Assembly (NCBI GenBank): GCA_963542625.1
Contig: CAUTXO010000030.1
Span: 1-17,732, forward strand
Reading direction: 5' to 3'
DNA length: 17,732 nt
Source: CAUTXO01 sp963542625
GTDB taxonomy: Bacteria > Campylobacterota > Campylobacteria > Campylobacterales > SZUA-545
Both the position numbers and the translations under genes were made by a program. The notes beneath the pieces are model-generated. The model was not told the DNA's origin. It saw only the letters and a program-made list of their open reading frames with translations, and made no database searches. Within the stretch, counting starts at the first letter, position 1; each line of letters opens with the position of its first letter. Below, piece by piece: positions 1-7,296 of this stretch.

Positions 1-92
1 CCCTGTGTGACGCGCCAGACGTGGCTGCGGTTCTGAAAAACGATGAGCGCGCGCTCACTATGCAATGCACCTGCCCCTTTGAAAAAACATAA
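1..92 (+). CDS. 3' end of an unidentified plus-strand gene (partial)
   Basis: The frame beginning at base 3 is open for 29 codons to a TAA at 90-92. It reads LCDAPDVAAVLKNDERALTM followed by QCTCPFEKT. The codon use (GCG, CGC, GAG, AAA) resembles the surrounding genes, and the other two plus frames stop early (TGA at 8-10 and at 34-36). The tail is cysteine-rich, with a C-x-C-P pattern in its last nine residues. I do not recognise the family from so short a fragment. If real, the gene converges on the DUF4105 gene that ends at 376. Chance openness over 29 codons is possible, so confidence is moderate. Confidence 0.5.
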   Translation, partial: LCDAPDVAAVLKNDERALTMQCTCPFEKT

Positions 93-375
93 GATCGAAC
101 AGTGTCTTAGATCTGGCTAGTAGATCCTAGTCAAGATCTACCCCCCACCATAATTTAAAAAACAAAGTGCCAAAGGCGCACCATAAAAGCAAAAACAGTG
201 TGCGCTGGCAATTTTTGCGTATTAGGTTATGGCGCAAAATATAGTGACTAGATCCTAGCAACGAGAAACCTAAGATCTTAGGTTTAGATCTAACGCAAAA
301 GCAAACGACTAGATTTAAGATCTTAGAGCGCTTTACGGGAGCGGCTTAGATCTTAGGGCTTTTTGCGCGCGGGGT
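93..375. repeat. Convergent intergenic region packed with RGATCY palindromes
   Basis: No credible gene is visible. The region holds nine GATC sites (93, 110, 123, 135, 251, 274, 287, 319, 349), eight of them in the form RGATCY, where about one GATC would be expected by chance. The decamer TAGATCCTAG occurs twice (121-130 and 249-258). Bases 266-285 form a perfect 20-bp palindrome centred on GATC. TAAGATCTTA and TTAGATCTAA are smaller perfect palindromes nearby. The region lies between two convergent gene ends, so one hairpin could act as a bidirectional terminator, but no U-tract follows any of them. It may simply be a dense cluster of an element iterated through the whole window. Confidence 0.7.
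266..285. repeat. Perfect 20-bp palindrome centred on GATC
   Basis: The sequence AAACCTAAGATCTTAGGTTT equals its own reverse complement. As RNA it could fold into an 8-bp stem with a GATC loop. It lies between convergent genes, 174 bp past the stop at 92 and 91 bp past the stop at 376 on the other strand. It could be a bidirectional terminator or a protein-binding site. No poly-T run follows on either strand, so intrinsic termination is not well supported. Confidence 0.6.
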
Positions 376-2097
376 TCAAAGGCTCAGATACACAAGAAAA
401 GCGGCGCTTGATCTCTCCAGGGATAGCTCTAGGCTAAAATCGCTGAAGTTGTAGTTGGCAAAGGCTCTCAAAAGCGCGTCGTCCGTGCGGAGGCTTTGCG
501 CCAAAGGTTGCCTGTGGCTAGCCCCCAAAAAGAAGTTGCCAAAATTTATGCGCGCGAAGGTTTTAGCGTTTAGCAACGCGGCTTTGTCCGTGAGCGCAAG
601 CTCCAAATTTGCGCTAAAAATGCTATCTTTTGTGCCAAAACTCACGCCGTTAAAAGCGCGCAAAATCGCACTCCCCCAGCCAAGCGACATCCCCCACGAA
701 GGCGCTTTGTAAAAGGGCAGGAGCTTGTTGTAGTTGGCAAGCTTTACAAGGTTAAACTCCCTTAGGCGGCGGCCCTCAAAGTCAAAGCCCAAGATCTCAA
801 GGTGCGAGACGGAATAATTCTGCGACGCTTGGTTTTCTTCACTTTGCAAAAAGCCCTTAAAGCCGTATCGCAAAACGCTGCGCGCGTGGCTGCCAAAGGG
901 TTTGCCAAGCAAGCGGCTAGATCCTGCGCTAGATCCTGCGCGCGCGCCCTCCCCCACGCTTGCCGCGCCAAAGTAGAGCCTTTTTGTCTTGCTTTTTTGC
1001 GGGCGGATCTCCTCTTCCAGCGGTGCGGGCGTAAAGGCGCTAGCTTTGACCTCATCCCAGTCGCCATAAACGGTATTTGCGCGCTTGAATAAAAAGTCGT
1101 AGGTGTCGTTTAACAAACGCCGCTGTGCGTCGCTAGCCCCCGCTAGAAGCTCTGCTTTGCGGCTAGACTTAAAAATGCGCCTAAACTCCGCCGCTTCTTG
1201 CGCGCTTAGGCTGTGGTAATCCGTAAAGATCCTATCTAGCAGCGAGCTTTTCTTAAACCCAGAGCGGATAAAAGGGTGCGCGGCGCTGATGACCTCGCTT
1301 GGCAAAAATATCAGCCCGCCAAGCTCGGATCTAGGCTTAATGCGTGGGTTTGCCACGCGCAAAACGTGGTAAATATTCGTCGCACAATTTTTAGAAAAAA
1401 ACTTATAAGCGCTGGCGGTGTTTAAAAGCTCGTAAAGGTGCAGCAAGAGCGTCCGGCGCTCATCGGGGCTTAGATCCAGCTCATATTCAAGCAGGGTTCT
1501 TGCCTCCTTGTTTGCGTATTCTTCGTAGAGCAAAAAGTATGGCCGCACCAAATACGCGCCCTTAAAACCGCCAAAGATCCCTTTGGTAACAAGCTCGCGC
1601 GCGGTAGTTTCTTGCGGCAGCTCCGCCACAAAGCTCACCGTTTGCGAAAAAAACGGCGCTTCGTCCCTATAAAACACAAGGTAGTTGTGCCCAAAATAAG
1701 ACATCGCCGTTTCCATCGAGCTTGTGGCAAAGCCAAGCCGCACAGAGCCACAAGTGCTTTCTTTCAAAAAAAGTTGCAAGTTTTCACAAGCGCTAAGATC
1801 TAGCGGCAAGCCAAGCCCCTGCGTCAGGAAACTAAGCCGCGCGGGGGCTATGCACGCCACGCTTGCGTTTGCCTCATACGCCGCAAACAGCGCCACCGCT
1901 TCTTTTAGCGGCGTTCTTTCTTTGGAGAAGAAAAAGCCAGGCTCTAGGATGTCGCTCGCGCCGTTATTCATATGCAGCAGGTTGTGAAACTCGCTAGATT
2001 GCGCCAAAGCTCTAAGGGCAGCAGGATCTATAGCAAGCGCTAGATCTTGGAGCAAAAAGGCGGCTAAAAACGCGCGTTTAAGGCTTTTTAAGCGCAT
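376..2097 (-). CDS. DUF4105 (Lnb N-terminal periplasmic domain) envelope protein
   Basis: This 573-residue protein has an N-terminal hydrophobic export signal (RAFLAAFLLQDLALAI). The DUF4105 hallmarks are visible: SYFGHNYLVF around His137, and FFSKNCATNIYHVLRVANP around Cys238. DUF4105 is a papain/NlpC-like fold in which a conserved His and Cys are thought to be the active pair; the substrate is unknown. The C-terminal part (about residues 375-573) alternates aromatic and polar residues in short strands such as NFGNFFLGAS and YNFSDFSLELS, which suggests a beta-rich or barrel-like domain at the outer membrane. The ATG at 2095-2097 overlaps the end of the upstream 92-aa gene by 20 bp, so translation is probably coupled. 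It is the last gene of the minus-strand operon starting at 3110. The domain call is firm; the function is not. Confidence 0.82.
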   Translation of the reverse strand: MRLKSLKRAFLAAFLLQDLALAIDPAALRALAQSSEFHNLLHMNNGASDILEPGFFFSKERTPLKEAVALFAAYEANASVACIAPARLSFLTQGLGLPLDLSACENLQLFLKESTCGSVRLGFATSSMETAMSYFGHNYLVFYRDEAPFFSQTVSFVAELPQETTARELVTKGIFGGFKGAYLVRPYFLLYEEYANKEARTLLEYELDLSPDERRTLLLHLYELLNTASAYKFFSKNCATNIYHVLRVANPRIKPRSELGGLIFLPSEVISAAHPFIRSGFKKSSLLDRIFTDYHSLSAQEAAEFRRIFKSSRKAELLAGASDAQRRLLNDTYDFLFKRANTVYGDWDEVKASAFTPAPLEEEIRPQKSKTKRLYFGAASVGEGARAGSSAGSSRLLGKPFGSHARSVLRYGFKGFLQSEENQASQNYSVSHLEILGFDFEGRRLREFNLVKLANYNKLLPFYKAPSWGMSLGWGSAILRAFNGVSFGTKDSIFSANLELALTDKAALLNAKTFARINFGNFFLGASHRQPLAQSLRTDDALLRAFANYNFSDFSLELSLERSSAAFLVYLSL

Positions 2098-2356
2098 TTA
2101 ATTTCACAGCGAAGTCGTATGCGGATAGGTTAAGATCTGGGTAGCTCTCGCCCTGCTTCAAAAAATAATCCACCGAGCGCAGATACTCGCCGCTAGGGCA
2201 GCCGCCGCAAGTTTGCTTTGCCTTTATCTCATTGACAATATGCGAATGATTTAGCAAGCAATAAAGCATAAACACGCGCTCAAAGCTCACATAATCTTGC
2301 GCAAAAACGCCGACTTCAAGCACAGCCAAAAGCGGCAAGATCCGTAGAAACCGCAA
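2078..2356 (-). CDS. Small secreted protein with a CGGC motif, unknown function
   Basis: A 92-residue protein read from a TTG at 2354-2356, one base after the stop of the upstream PEGA gene (TAG-T-TTG). There is no in-frame ATG and no good Shine-Dalgarno, so translation probably depends on coupling. The N-terminus FLRILPLLAVLEVGVFAQ is a convincing signal peptide with cleavage near AQ. The mature part contains YCLLNHSH, then TCGGCPSGEY, a CxxC pair that could form a disulfide or bind a metal, then an aromatic, Asp- and Leu-rich tail. I do not recognise a named family. It overlaps the downstream DUF4105 gene by 20 bp, so the two products probably work in the same compartment. Confidence 0.7.
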   Translation of the reverse strand: MRFLRILPLLAVLEVGVFAQDYVSFERVFMLYCLLNHSHIVNEIKAKQTCGGCPSGEYLRSVDYFLKQGESYPDLNLSAYDFAVKLNALKKP

Positions 2357-2357
2357 A

Positions 2358-2735
2358 CTATTTTTTCTGCAAGATCATATAAATAAAGCCCGGCTCATAT
2401 TCATATGCCGAGCCTGAAGCAAAATCCGTCGTCGATGAGCTGGTGCTAAAATACGTCCCAAACACATTCGCTATGGCCATAACGCTAACTTTAGCGTTCA
2501 AAAATACCTGCGCGTCCTTGTAGCCTTCTTTTTTAAAGACCACGTGTTGCGGACTGTTGCGTCTTGCAAGTGGCACATTGCAAGGCGTAGAAGGGCAAAC
2601 AAGCACGTTATCCACATAAACCGCTGCAGAAGGCTCGCTAGAGAATGTTACCATCTGCACTTTGCCGTTTATGATGCTTGCTGAGCCAAAAAGGCTCAGC
2701 GCAAACAGGGCGAAAATAAAAAGTTGCCTTTTCAT
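2358..2735 (-). CDS. PEGA-domain periplasmic/surface protein, copy 2
   Basis: A 125-residue protein with signal peptide QLFIFALFALSLFGSAS. A PEGA-type segment covers about residues 28-75: VTFSSEPSAAVYVDNVLVC, then STPCNV, then VVFKKEGYKDAQV. PEGA modules are small beta-folds found in surface and periplasmic proteins. The C-terminal motif TTDFASGSAYEYEP matches TDAATGALWEYQP in the upstream neighbour, so the two genes are diverged tandem duplicates. Both place Ser (LFGSAS, LFGSAT) where I recall lipoprotein relatives having the lipobox Cys, so they are probably not lipidated. The ATG at 2733-2735 follows the upstream stop by 3 bp, with AAAGAG as a plausible ribosome binding site. Function is unknown. 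Confidence 0.8.
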   Translation of the reverse strand: MKRQLFIFALFALSLFGSASIINGKVQMVTFSSEPSAAVYVDNVLVCPSTPCNVPLARRNSPQHVVFKKEGYKDAQVFLNAKVSVMAIANVFGTYFSTSSSTTDFASGSAYEYEPGFIYMILQKK

Positions 2736-2738
2736 TAT

Positions 2739-3110
2739 TTACTCTTTGGTTAGCGTTACGAAAAATTGGCTTGGCTGATATTCCCAAAGTGCGCCAGTTG
2801 CCGCGTCCGTTGATGTCCCCAAAACGCCCGCGCTCACAATATTTGCCACGACCATTTTGTTTAACCCCTTGCCCGCAAAAACTTTGGTTGTTTTGTAGCC
2901 TGCTTTTTTAAATTCAAATAGGCTCGTATCCGATGGTCTTTGCACCTGAACTTGGCAAGGCGTTGCTTGGCAAAGAAGCATACCATTGACATAAACGCTA
3001 GCCCCGCTTGGCTCTGAATTGAAACTTACCATTTGCATTTTTCCGCTGATGATAGTGGCTGAGCCAAAAAGCGTGGCGCAAAACGCTACAAATAACGCAA
3101 TATTCTTCAT
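2739..3110 (-). CDS. PEGA-domain periplasmic/surface protein, copy 1 (first gene of operon)
   Basis: A 123-residue protein with signal peptide NIALFVAFCATLFGSAT. The PEGA core is VSFNSEPSGASVYVNGMLLC followed by QATPCQV and FEFKKAGYK. Two Cys flank the turn (LLCQATPC), as in copy 2 (LVCPSTPC), and probably form a disulfide. The ATG at 3108-3110 has a good AAGGA ribosome binding site at 3116-3120. It is the first gene after a promoter with TATAAT abutting an 11-G tract, so its expression and that of the three downstream genes may be phase variable. The role is unknown; the export signal and neighbours point to the cell envelope. Confidence 0.8.
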   Translation of the reverse strand: MKNIALFVAFCATLFGSATIISGKMQMVSFNSEPSGASVYVNGMLLCQATPCQVQVQRPSDTSLFEFKKAGYKTTKVFAGKGLNKMVVANIVSAGVLGTSTDAATGALWEYQPSQFFVTLTKE

Positions 3111-3138
3111 TTTTTTCCTTGTTTTTAGAGATTGCAGA

Positions 3139-3169
3139 ATTATACCCCCCCCCCCGCTTAAAAAATCGA
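3139..3169 (-). promoter_or_regulatory. Promoter with TATAAT abutting a G11 tract, candidate phase-variable promoter
   Basis: On the minus strand, eleven G (3145-3155) run directly into TATAAT (3139-3144), a perfect -10 box. About 20 nt of leader and an AAGGA site then lead to the ATG at 3108-3110. The G tract therefore fills most of the -35 to -10 spacer, so slipped-strand changes would alter spacer length. Upstream, TCGATT (3164-3169) matches TTGACA at three positions with a 19-nt spacer at 11 G, which would be 17 nt at 9 G. The -35 assignment is weak. The arrangement matches known phase-variable promoters such as Neisseria porA. Confidence 0.7.
3145..3155. repeat. C11/G11 homopolymer tract in promoter spacer
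   Basis: Eleven C on the plus strand between the recJ stop and the first PEGA gene. Tracts of this length are hypermutable by polymerase slippage in Campylobacterales. It lies in no gene, so any effect would be on transcription of the minus-strand operon. Confidence 0.95.
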
Positions 3170-3225
3170 AGGCGCGGCGGGTGCGTTAAATGCGGGTTAA
3201 TGCTAGCAAATGCGCTTAGACGCGG

Positions 3226-4809
3226 CTAAATAACGTTTCTAATGAGAGCTTGAAGGCGGGTTTTGCCCTTAAAGGTGCTTTTGTCTATGCGGTAGATAAA
3301 GCTTAGCGGTTTGCCTTGCTCTATTTCTTGCGTGGCGTTAAACCAGATGACGTCTAGCGCGCTACTTTGATTTTTAAAGCGCAAAGAAAGGTGCGCGCTT
3401 TCCTTGCCAAAGCGCCTAACTTGCACCGGGAGCAAATGCGCGGCTAGGAAGTAGGGGTAAGAAAACTCCTTGCCAAAGGGCTCGTAGCTTTGCACTAGAT
3501 CTACAAGCTCAAGATCTATCACGCCAAGCGGCAAGATCCCAAGCACGTCGTTGAAAATATCGTAATCTTGGACGTTGGCAATTTTTGAGCTTAGCGAGCT
3601 TTTTAGCGCCTTTAGGTTTTCTTCTTTTACGCGCATTCCGGCGGCGTTGTTGTGCCCGCCAAAGCCCTCTAGCTTGTCTTCTATGCCGCGAATGAGCTCT
3701 AGCAAATTGACGTTTTCCTTGCTGCGCGCGCTGCCTTTGGCGATCTCATCTTTTATGCTAAAAACGATTGATGGCTTGTAGTAAAGCTCCGTTAGCCGCG
3801 TGGCAACGATACCTATGACGCCCTCGTGCCAGCCGTCGCCCCACGCAAGCAAGACAGGGTCGCTTGTGTTTATCATCTGCTTTGCCTTTTGCAGAATAGT
3901 TTTTTCTATATTTTTGCGCTCGATGTTTAAGAGATCTAGCTCCTCTAGGCATTCAAGCGCCTTTTGGCGGTCTTTGGTGTATAAAAATTCAAAGGCTAGC
4001 ACGGCGCTTTTCATTCGCCCGGCTGAATTTAGGCGCGGGTTAATGCTAAAAGAAACAAGGCTTGATGAAATAAGCGGCATATCCAGCCGTTCTTTTAGTG
4101 CCAAAATGGCTTGGCGAGTGCTTTTGTTGGCGTAATTTATGCCCGCCTTAACAAGCGTGCGGTTAATGGAAACAAGCGGCATCGCATCGGCAATAATCGC
4201 AAACGCCATAATATCTAGCGCCTGTTTGATGTCGTAACCCGCTTGCATTTTTTTGTTTAGGTATGCCGTTAGATACCAAGCAACCGTGGCGCCGGCGATG
4301 TTTTTCTCTTTAAAAGGGCAACCGGGCTGCTTTGGATTTATGATGGCGTCAGCCGGCGGCAGGATCTCTGGGCAAGCGTGGTGATCCGTGATAATTACGC
4401 TTATGCCCCTTTGCTTTGCCTTTTGCACGGCTTCTAGCGCGCTTATGCCGTTATCAACGGTGATGATTAGATCCGCGCTAATTCTATCCACAAGATCCGC
4501 GCTCAAACCGTAGCCATCGCTAAACCTGTTTGGTATGATGATCTCAAGATCCTTGCCTAAAAAATCAAAAAAATCCTTGACGATGACGCTTGCCACCACG
4601 CCATCGACGTCGTAATCCCCAACGAGCGCGATTTTTTGCCCGCGCCTTAGCGCAAGATCTATCAAAGTGTGCGCCTTGTCTATGTCTTTTAGCAAATCTG
4701 GCTGCGGAAGATCCCGTAGGTTTTTGACGTCGTCAAAGGCGCTCCTTGCGTCTAGCTTTTCTTGGATCTTTTTCTTGTTTAGGATCTCAAAGCGTTGGAG
4801 CGGGTTCAT
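3226..4809 (-). CDS. recJ: Single-stranded-DNA-specific 5'-3' exonuclease RecJ
   Basis: This 527-residue DHH-superfamily nuclease degrades single-stranded DNA 5' to 3' in recombination and mismatch/base-excision repair, with divalent metal at the DHH site. Visible motifs are GDYDVDG (64-70), LIITVDNGIS (114-123), TDHH (141-144) followed by INPKQPGCPF and IAGA, INPRLNSAGRM (256-266), and the DHHA1 part with GWHEGVIGIVA (326-336) and GGHNNAAGM (384-392). A C-terminal OB-like region follows. The length is close to other epsilonproteobacterial RecJ and a little shorter than E. coli. The ATG directly follows the TAA of the M3 peptidase gene (TAA-ATG), so the two are co-transcribed and probably translationally coupled. 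No residue expected for catalysis is missing. Confidence 0.96.
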   Translation of the reverse strand: MNPLQRFEILNKKKIQEKLDARSAFDDVKNLRDLPQPDLLKDIDKAHTLIDLALRRGQKIALVGDYDVDGVVASVIVKDFFDFLGKDLEIIIPNRFSDGYGLSADLVDRISADLIITVDNGISALEAVQKAKQRGISVIITDHHACPEILPPADAIINPKQPGCPFKEKNIAGATVAWYLTAYLNKKMQAGYDIKQALDIMAFAIIADAMPLVSINRTLVKAGINYANKSTRQAILALKERLDMPLISSSLVSFSINPRLNSAGRMKSAVLAFEFLYTKDRQKALECLEELDLLNIERKNIEKTILQKAKQMINTSDPVLLAWGDGWHEGVIGIVATRLTELYYKPSIVFSIKDEIAKGSARSKENVNLLELIRGIEDKLEGFGGHNNAAGMRVKEENLKALKSSLSSKIANVQDYDIFNDVLGILPLGVIDLELVDLVQSYEPFGKEFSYPYFLAAHLLPVQVRRFGKESAHLSLRFKNQSSALDVIWFNATQEIEQGKPLSFIYRIDKSTFKGKTRLQALIRNVI

Positions 4810-6747
4810 TTAGGCTGTGATCCCGCTAAGTTTTAGCAAGGCGTCTTGGCTTGGATCTCTTTTTGCAAATTCTTTAAAAACATCGCTTGCCTTTTTGCTC
4901 GCGCCAAGCCCTAAAACCGTTTGCCTAAAGCGTTTAGCCGCTGGTTTATTAAACGTCCGCCCCTTAAAAAAATAAAAGGCGTCCGCGCTTAAAACCTCCG
5001 CCCATTTGTAGCTGTAATAGCCCGCCGCATAGCCGCCGCTAAAGATATGGCTAAAGGCGTTTTGGAATTTTTTGTAAGATGGGGCCGGGATAAGCGATGT
5101 TTTTTGAGTCACGCCGTGCAAGATCCGTTGCACTTCTTTTCTTGTTTTGGCTTTTATGTGGATCTTCATATCAAAGATCCCAAACTCAAGCTGGCGCAGC
5201 ATTGCAAGCCCTGACTGGAAATTTTTTGCCGCTACAAGCGCGTCAATTTTGCGCTCATCAAGCGGCTTTTTTGTTTTGTAATGGCGCGCGAAAAGCTCTA
5301 AAACGTCCTTTTCATACGCAAAGTTTTCAAGCCACTGGCTAGGAAACTCAACGGCGTCCCATTCGATGCCGTTGATACCGCTAACTAAGTATTCATCAAC
5401 GTTTGTTAGCAAATGTTGCAGCGCGTGCCCCATTTCGTGAAAAAGCGTTACGACGTCTTGGTGCGTTAAAAGCGACGGCAAATCGCCCTTTTGCGGCGGA
5501 AAGTTGCAAACGATATACGCGCTTGGCAAGTGGATCTGCCCGTTTGCGTCCTTGCGCCTTGTTTGCCAAGAATTCATCCACGCGCCGCCTTTTTTTTCTG
5601 GTCTTGCTTCAAGATCCATATAGATCCTAGCTATAAGCTCGCTAGCTTCAAAAATATCGTAAGTTAGCACAGCGTCGTCCCAAACCTTAGCGCGCACTTC
5701 TTTAAACTCAAGCCCAAAGAGCTTTTGCAAAACCTTAAGCAAGCCTTTTACGACGGCGTTTTTTTCAAAATACGGCTTGTATTCGTCTTGTTTTACGCCG
5801 TAGCTTTGCTCAAAAAGCTTTTGCGACCAATAGTTTTTGTCGTGCTCGGTGATGTCAAATTTTGCAACGCTCTTAAGGCTTGCTAGCTCCTTTTTTGCCG
5901 CCGGTTTAGAAGCCTTTAGCAAGCGCTCCAAAAAGTCCAAAACGTGCTTTGGCGACTGCGCCATTTTTGTTTTTAGCGAGTATTCCGCGTAGTTTTTGTA
6001 GCCTAAGATCTGTGCCTTTTTGCGTTTTAGTTGCAAAATGGCTTCAAGTATGGCTTCATTTTGCGGCGCACGCGTGAAATAGCCCTTATACATTTCTTCG
6101 CGTAGCTGCCTATCAACGCAATAGTTCATAAAGTTTGTGTAGGAGTGGCTTTGCAGGTTAAAAACAAAGCCGTATTCTTCTTTGAAAAGATCTTTCACAT
6201 CAGCCGGCATATCGCCTAGCTTTTCTTCGTCTTCGGGCTTTACGATGACGGTAAAATCCTTTGTTGCGTCTAGCACGTTTTGTGAAAACTCGTTTTCTAG
6301 GTCGCTTAGAAACATATTGATCTCGGCGATTTTTTTCTTTTGCCGCTCGTCTAGGAGCGCACCGCCCATTTCAAAGGCAAGGATCAAATCGCCCAAAACC
6401 TTTTCTTGCTCGGCGTTCATTGTTTTGTCGTTTTGCCTAATTTCGCAGCAGGCGGCGTAAAGCCCTAGATCTTGAGCTTGCTCGGTGCTAAACTCGCTTA
6501 AAATCGGCAAACATTTTTTGTATGCAGCGTTTGTGGCAGGGGAGTTTTTCGTCGATTGCAAAATCTCAAACGGCGTCCAAAGCAGGTCAATCTCCCCGCT
6601 TAGATCTTGATATGGCTTTAAAAAGTTGTTAAAAGTCTTGTGCTCTATGCCCTTTAGATCTTTGATTTTTGCGCGCACACGCCCAAGCAGCGCTTCTAGT
6701 TTTTTATCCATTTCTTCTGGGTTAATTTCAGGAAATTCGCTAAACAT
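4810..6747 (-). CDS. M3A-family zinc metallopeptidase (oligopeptidase A-like)
   Basis: A 645-residue cytoplasmic peptidase that should cleave short peptides, including signal-peptide and proteasome-like degradation fragments. The zinc motif is HEMGH at 437-441, with the third ligand in WDAVEFPSQWLENF (Glu467), exactly the HExxH-x25-E spacing of family M3. The SGINGIEWDAVEFPSQ segment resembles the OpdA/Dcp (M3A) branch more than PepF (M3B). The C-terminus has IFSGGYAAGYYSYKWAEVLSADAF, a typical M3A substrate-binding stretch. There is no signal peptide. The ATG at 6745-6747 is preceded by AAGGA (6753-6757) and a clean TATAAT promoter. The annotated name could be prlC/opdA or a generic M3 peptidase. 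An A8 run in the coding strand near 5590 could be slippery, but the frame is intact here. Confidence 0.93.
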   Translation of the reverse strand: MFSEFPEINPEEMDKKLEALLGRVRAKIKDLKGIEHKTFNNFLKPYQDLSGEIDLLWTPFEILQSTKNSPATNAAYKKCLPILSEFSTEQAQDLGLYAACCEIRQNDKTMNAEQEKVLGDLILAFEMGGALLDERQKKKIAEINMFLSDLENEFSQNVLDATKDFTVIVKPEDEEKLGDMPADVKDLFKEEYGFVFNLQSHSYTNFMNYCVDRQLREEMYKGYFTRAPQNEAILEAILQLKRKKAQILGYKNYAEYSLKTKMAQSPKHVLDFLERLLKASKPAAKKELASLKSVAKFDITEHDKNYWSQKLFEQSYGVKQDEYKPYFEKNAVVKGLLKVLQKLFGLEFKEVRAKVWDDAVLTYDIFEASELIARIYMDLEARPEKKGGAWMNSWQTRRKDANGQIHLPSAYIVCNFPPQKGDLPSLLTHQDVVTLFHEMGHALQHLLTNVDEYLVSGINGIEWDAVEFPSQWLENFAYEKDVLELFARHYKTKKPLDERKIDALVAAKNFQSGLAMLRQLEFGIFDMKIHIKAKTRKEVQRILHGVTQKTSLIPAPSYKKFQNAFSHIFSGGYAAGYYSYKWAEVLSADAFYFFKGRTFNKPAAKRFRQTVLGLGASKKASDVFKEFAKRDPSQDALLKLSGITA

Positions 6748-6768
6748 CGTAATCCTTTAAAAACGCGA

Positions 6769-6774
6769 ATTATA
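6769..6774 (-). promoter_or_regulatory. -10 box for the M3 peptidase-recJ operon
   Basis: On the minus strand TATAAT ends 21 nt before the ATG at 6747, with AAGGA in between (6753-6757). This gives a short leader typical of sigma-70 genes in this group. No clear -35 is seen, as is usual for epsilonproteobacteria. Confidence 0.65.
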
Positions 6775-6801
6775 CCTAAGCCTATTTAAGCGTTTTTCTT
6801 T

Positions 6802-6807
6802 TATACT
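6802..6807 (+). promoter_or_regulatory. -10 box TATACT six bases before an ATG (possible leaderless start)
   Basis: TATACT is preceded by a T-rich stretch (TTTTTCTTT) and followed by only six bases before the ATG at 6814. Transcription would then begin at or next to the A of the start codon. No Shine-Dalgarno is present. Other -10 choices further upstream look poorer. Confidence 0.45.
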
Positions 6808-6813
6808 CGCAGA

Positions 6814-7248
6814 ATGTTTAAGCCCTTTTTTGCCTTTGCCTTTGTGCTACAAACCCTTTGCCTGGCGTATTATTACCCCAAAAATGATGACGCCTTAGGG
6901 CTTTTTGCCGGCACGGCGCAGGGGCTAACTTACAAAACGTTTTTAGATAAATCAAACGCCGCAAGTATTTCCTACGCGCAAAGCGGAGATGAAAAAACGC
7001 TTTTTATCGCCACCATTCATCACAGCTACATATTTTCTCCCCCGTGGCTTTCGCTGTATTTTGGCGCCGGCGGTTTTTTAGGACGCGATGACAAATTCAA
7101 AGCCGGGCTGCATTTTCCGCTTGGAATAGACTTTTTGCCAAGGAGCATTCCGTTTGATTTTTTCATAGAATTAGCGCCGCTTGCGGTAATTGCGCCAAAC
7201 GTGCAAATAAAAACTGGCGCCTTTACGGGCTTTAGATTTTGGTTTTAA
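6814..7248 (+). CDS. Small predicted outer-membrane beta-barrel protein
   Basis: A 144-residue protein with a good signal peptide (FFAFAFVLQTLCLA, cleavage near LAY). The rest has short amphipathic strands with glycine and aromatic residues (FSPPWLSLYFGAGGF, FKAGLHFPLGIDFL, IDFFIE-like segments). It ends in GFRFWF, with the terminal Phe and alternating aromatic residues expected for recognition by the BAM complex. This fits a small beta-barrel of about eight strands, but I recognise no specific family. The ATG choice is supported by the signal peptide starting immediately. It stands alone between a divergent peptidase gene and the TRAP operon, which has its own promoter 15 bp downstream. Confidence 0.75.
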   Translation: MFKPFFAFAFVLQTLCLAYYYPKNDDALGLFAGTAQGLTYKTFLDKSNAASISYAQSGDEKTLFIATIHHSYIFSPPWLSLYFGAGGFLGRDDKFKAGLHFPLGIDFLPRSIPFDFFIELAPLAVIAPNVQIKTGAFTGFRFWF

Positions 7249-7262
7249 ACTAAGCTTTTAAA

Positions 7263-7271
7263 TGAGATAAT
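7263..7271 (+). promoter_or_regulatory. Extended -10 promoter of the TRAP/exporter operon
   Basis: TGAGATAAT has the TGn extension followed by GATAAT (7266-7271). It predicts a start near 7278, then AAAGG about seven bases before the ATG at 7297. The upstream in-frame ATG at 7270 overlaps this -10 box, so it is unlikely to be the true start of the small permease. Confidence 0.55.
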
Positions 7272-7296
7272 GCGCGCTTTAAATAAAGGTTGCGCA

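Noticed and set aside
141..146. C6 run in the first intergenic region
   Set aside because: Too short to be hypermutable and not placed at a promoter or start codon.
5588..5597. A8 run in the M3 peptidase gene as a phase-variation switch
   Set aside because: Eight A is short and lies deep in the gene; the frame is intact and the product is a housekeeping-type cytoplasmic peptidase.
7270..7296. Upstream in-frame ATG for the TRAP small permease
   Set aside because: It overlaps the likely extended -10 box TGAGATAAT and lacks a ribosome binding site, whereas the ATG at 7297 has AAAGG and gives a family-typical N-terminus.
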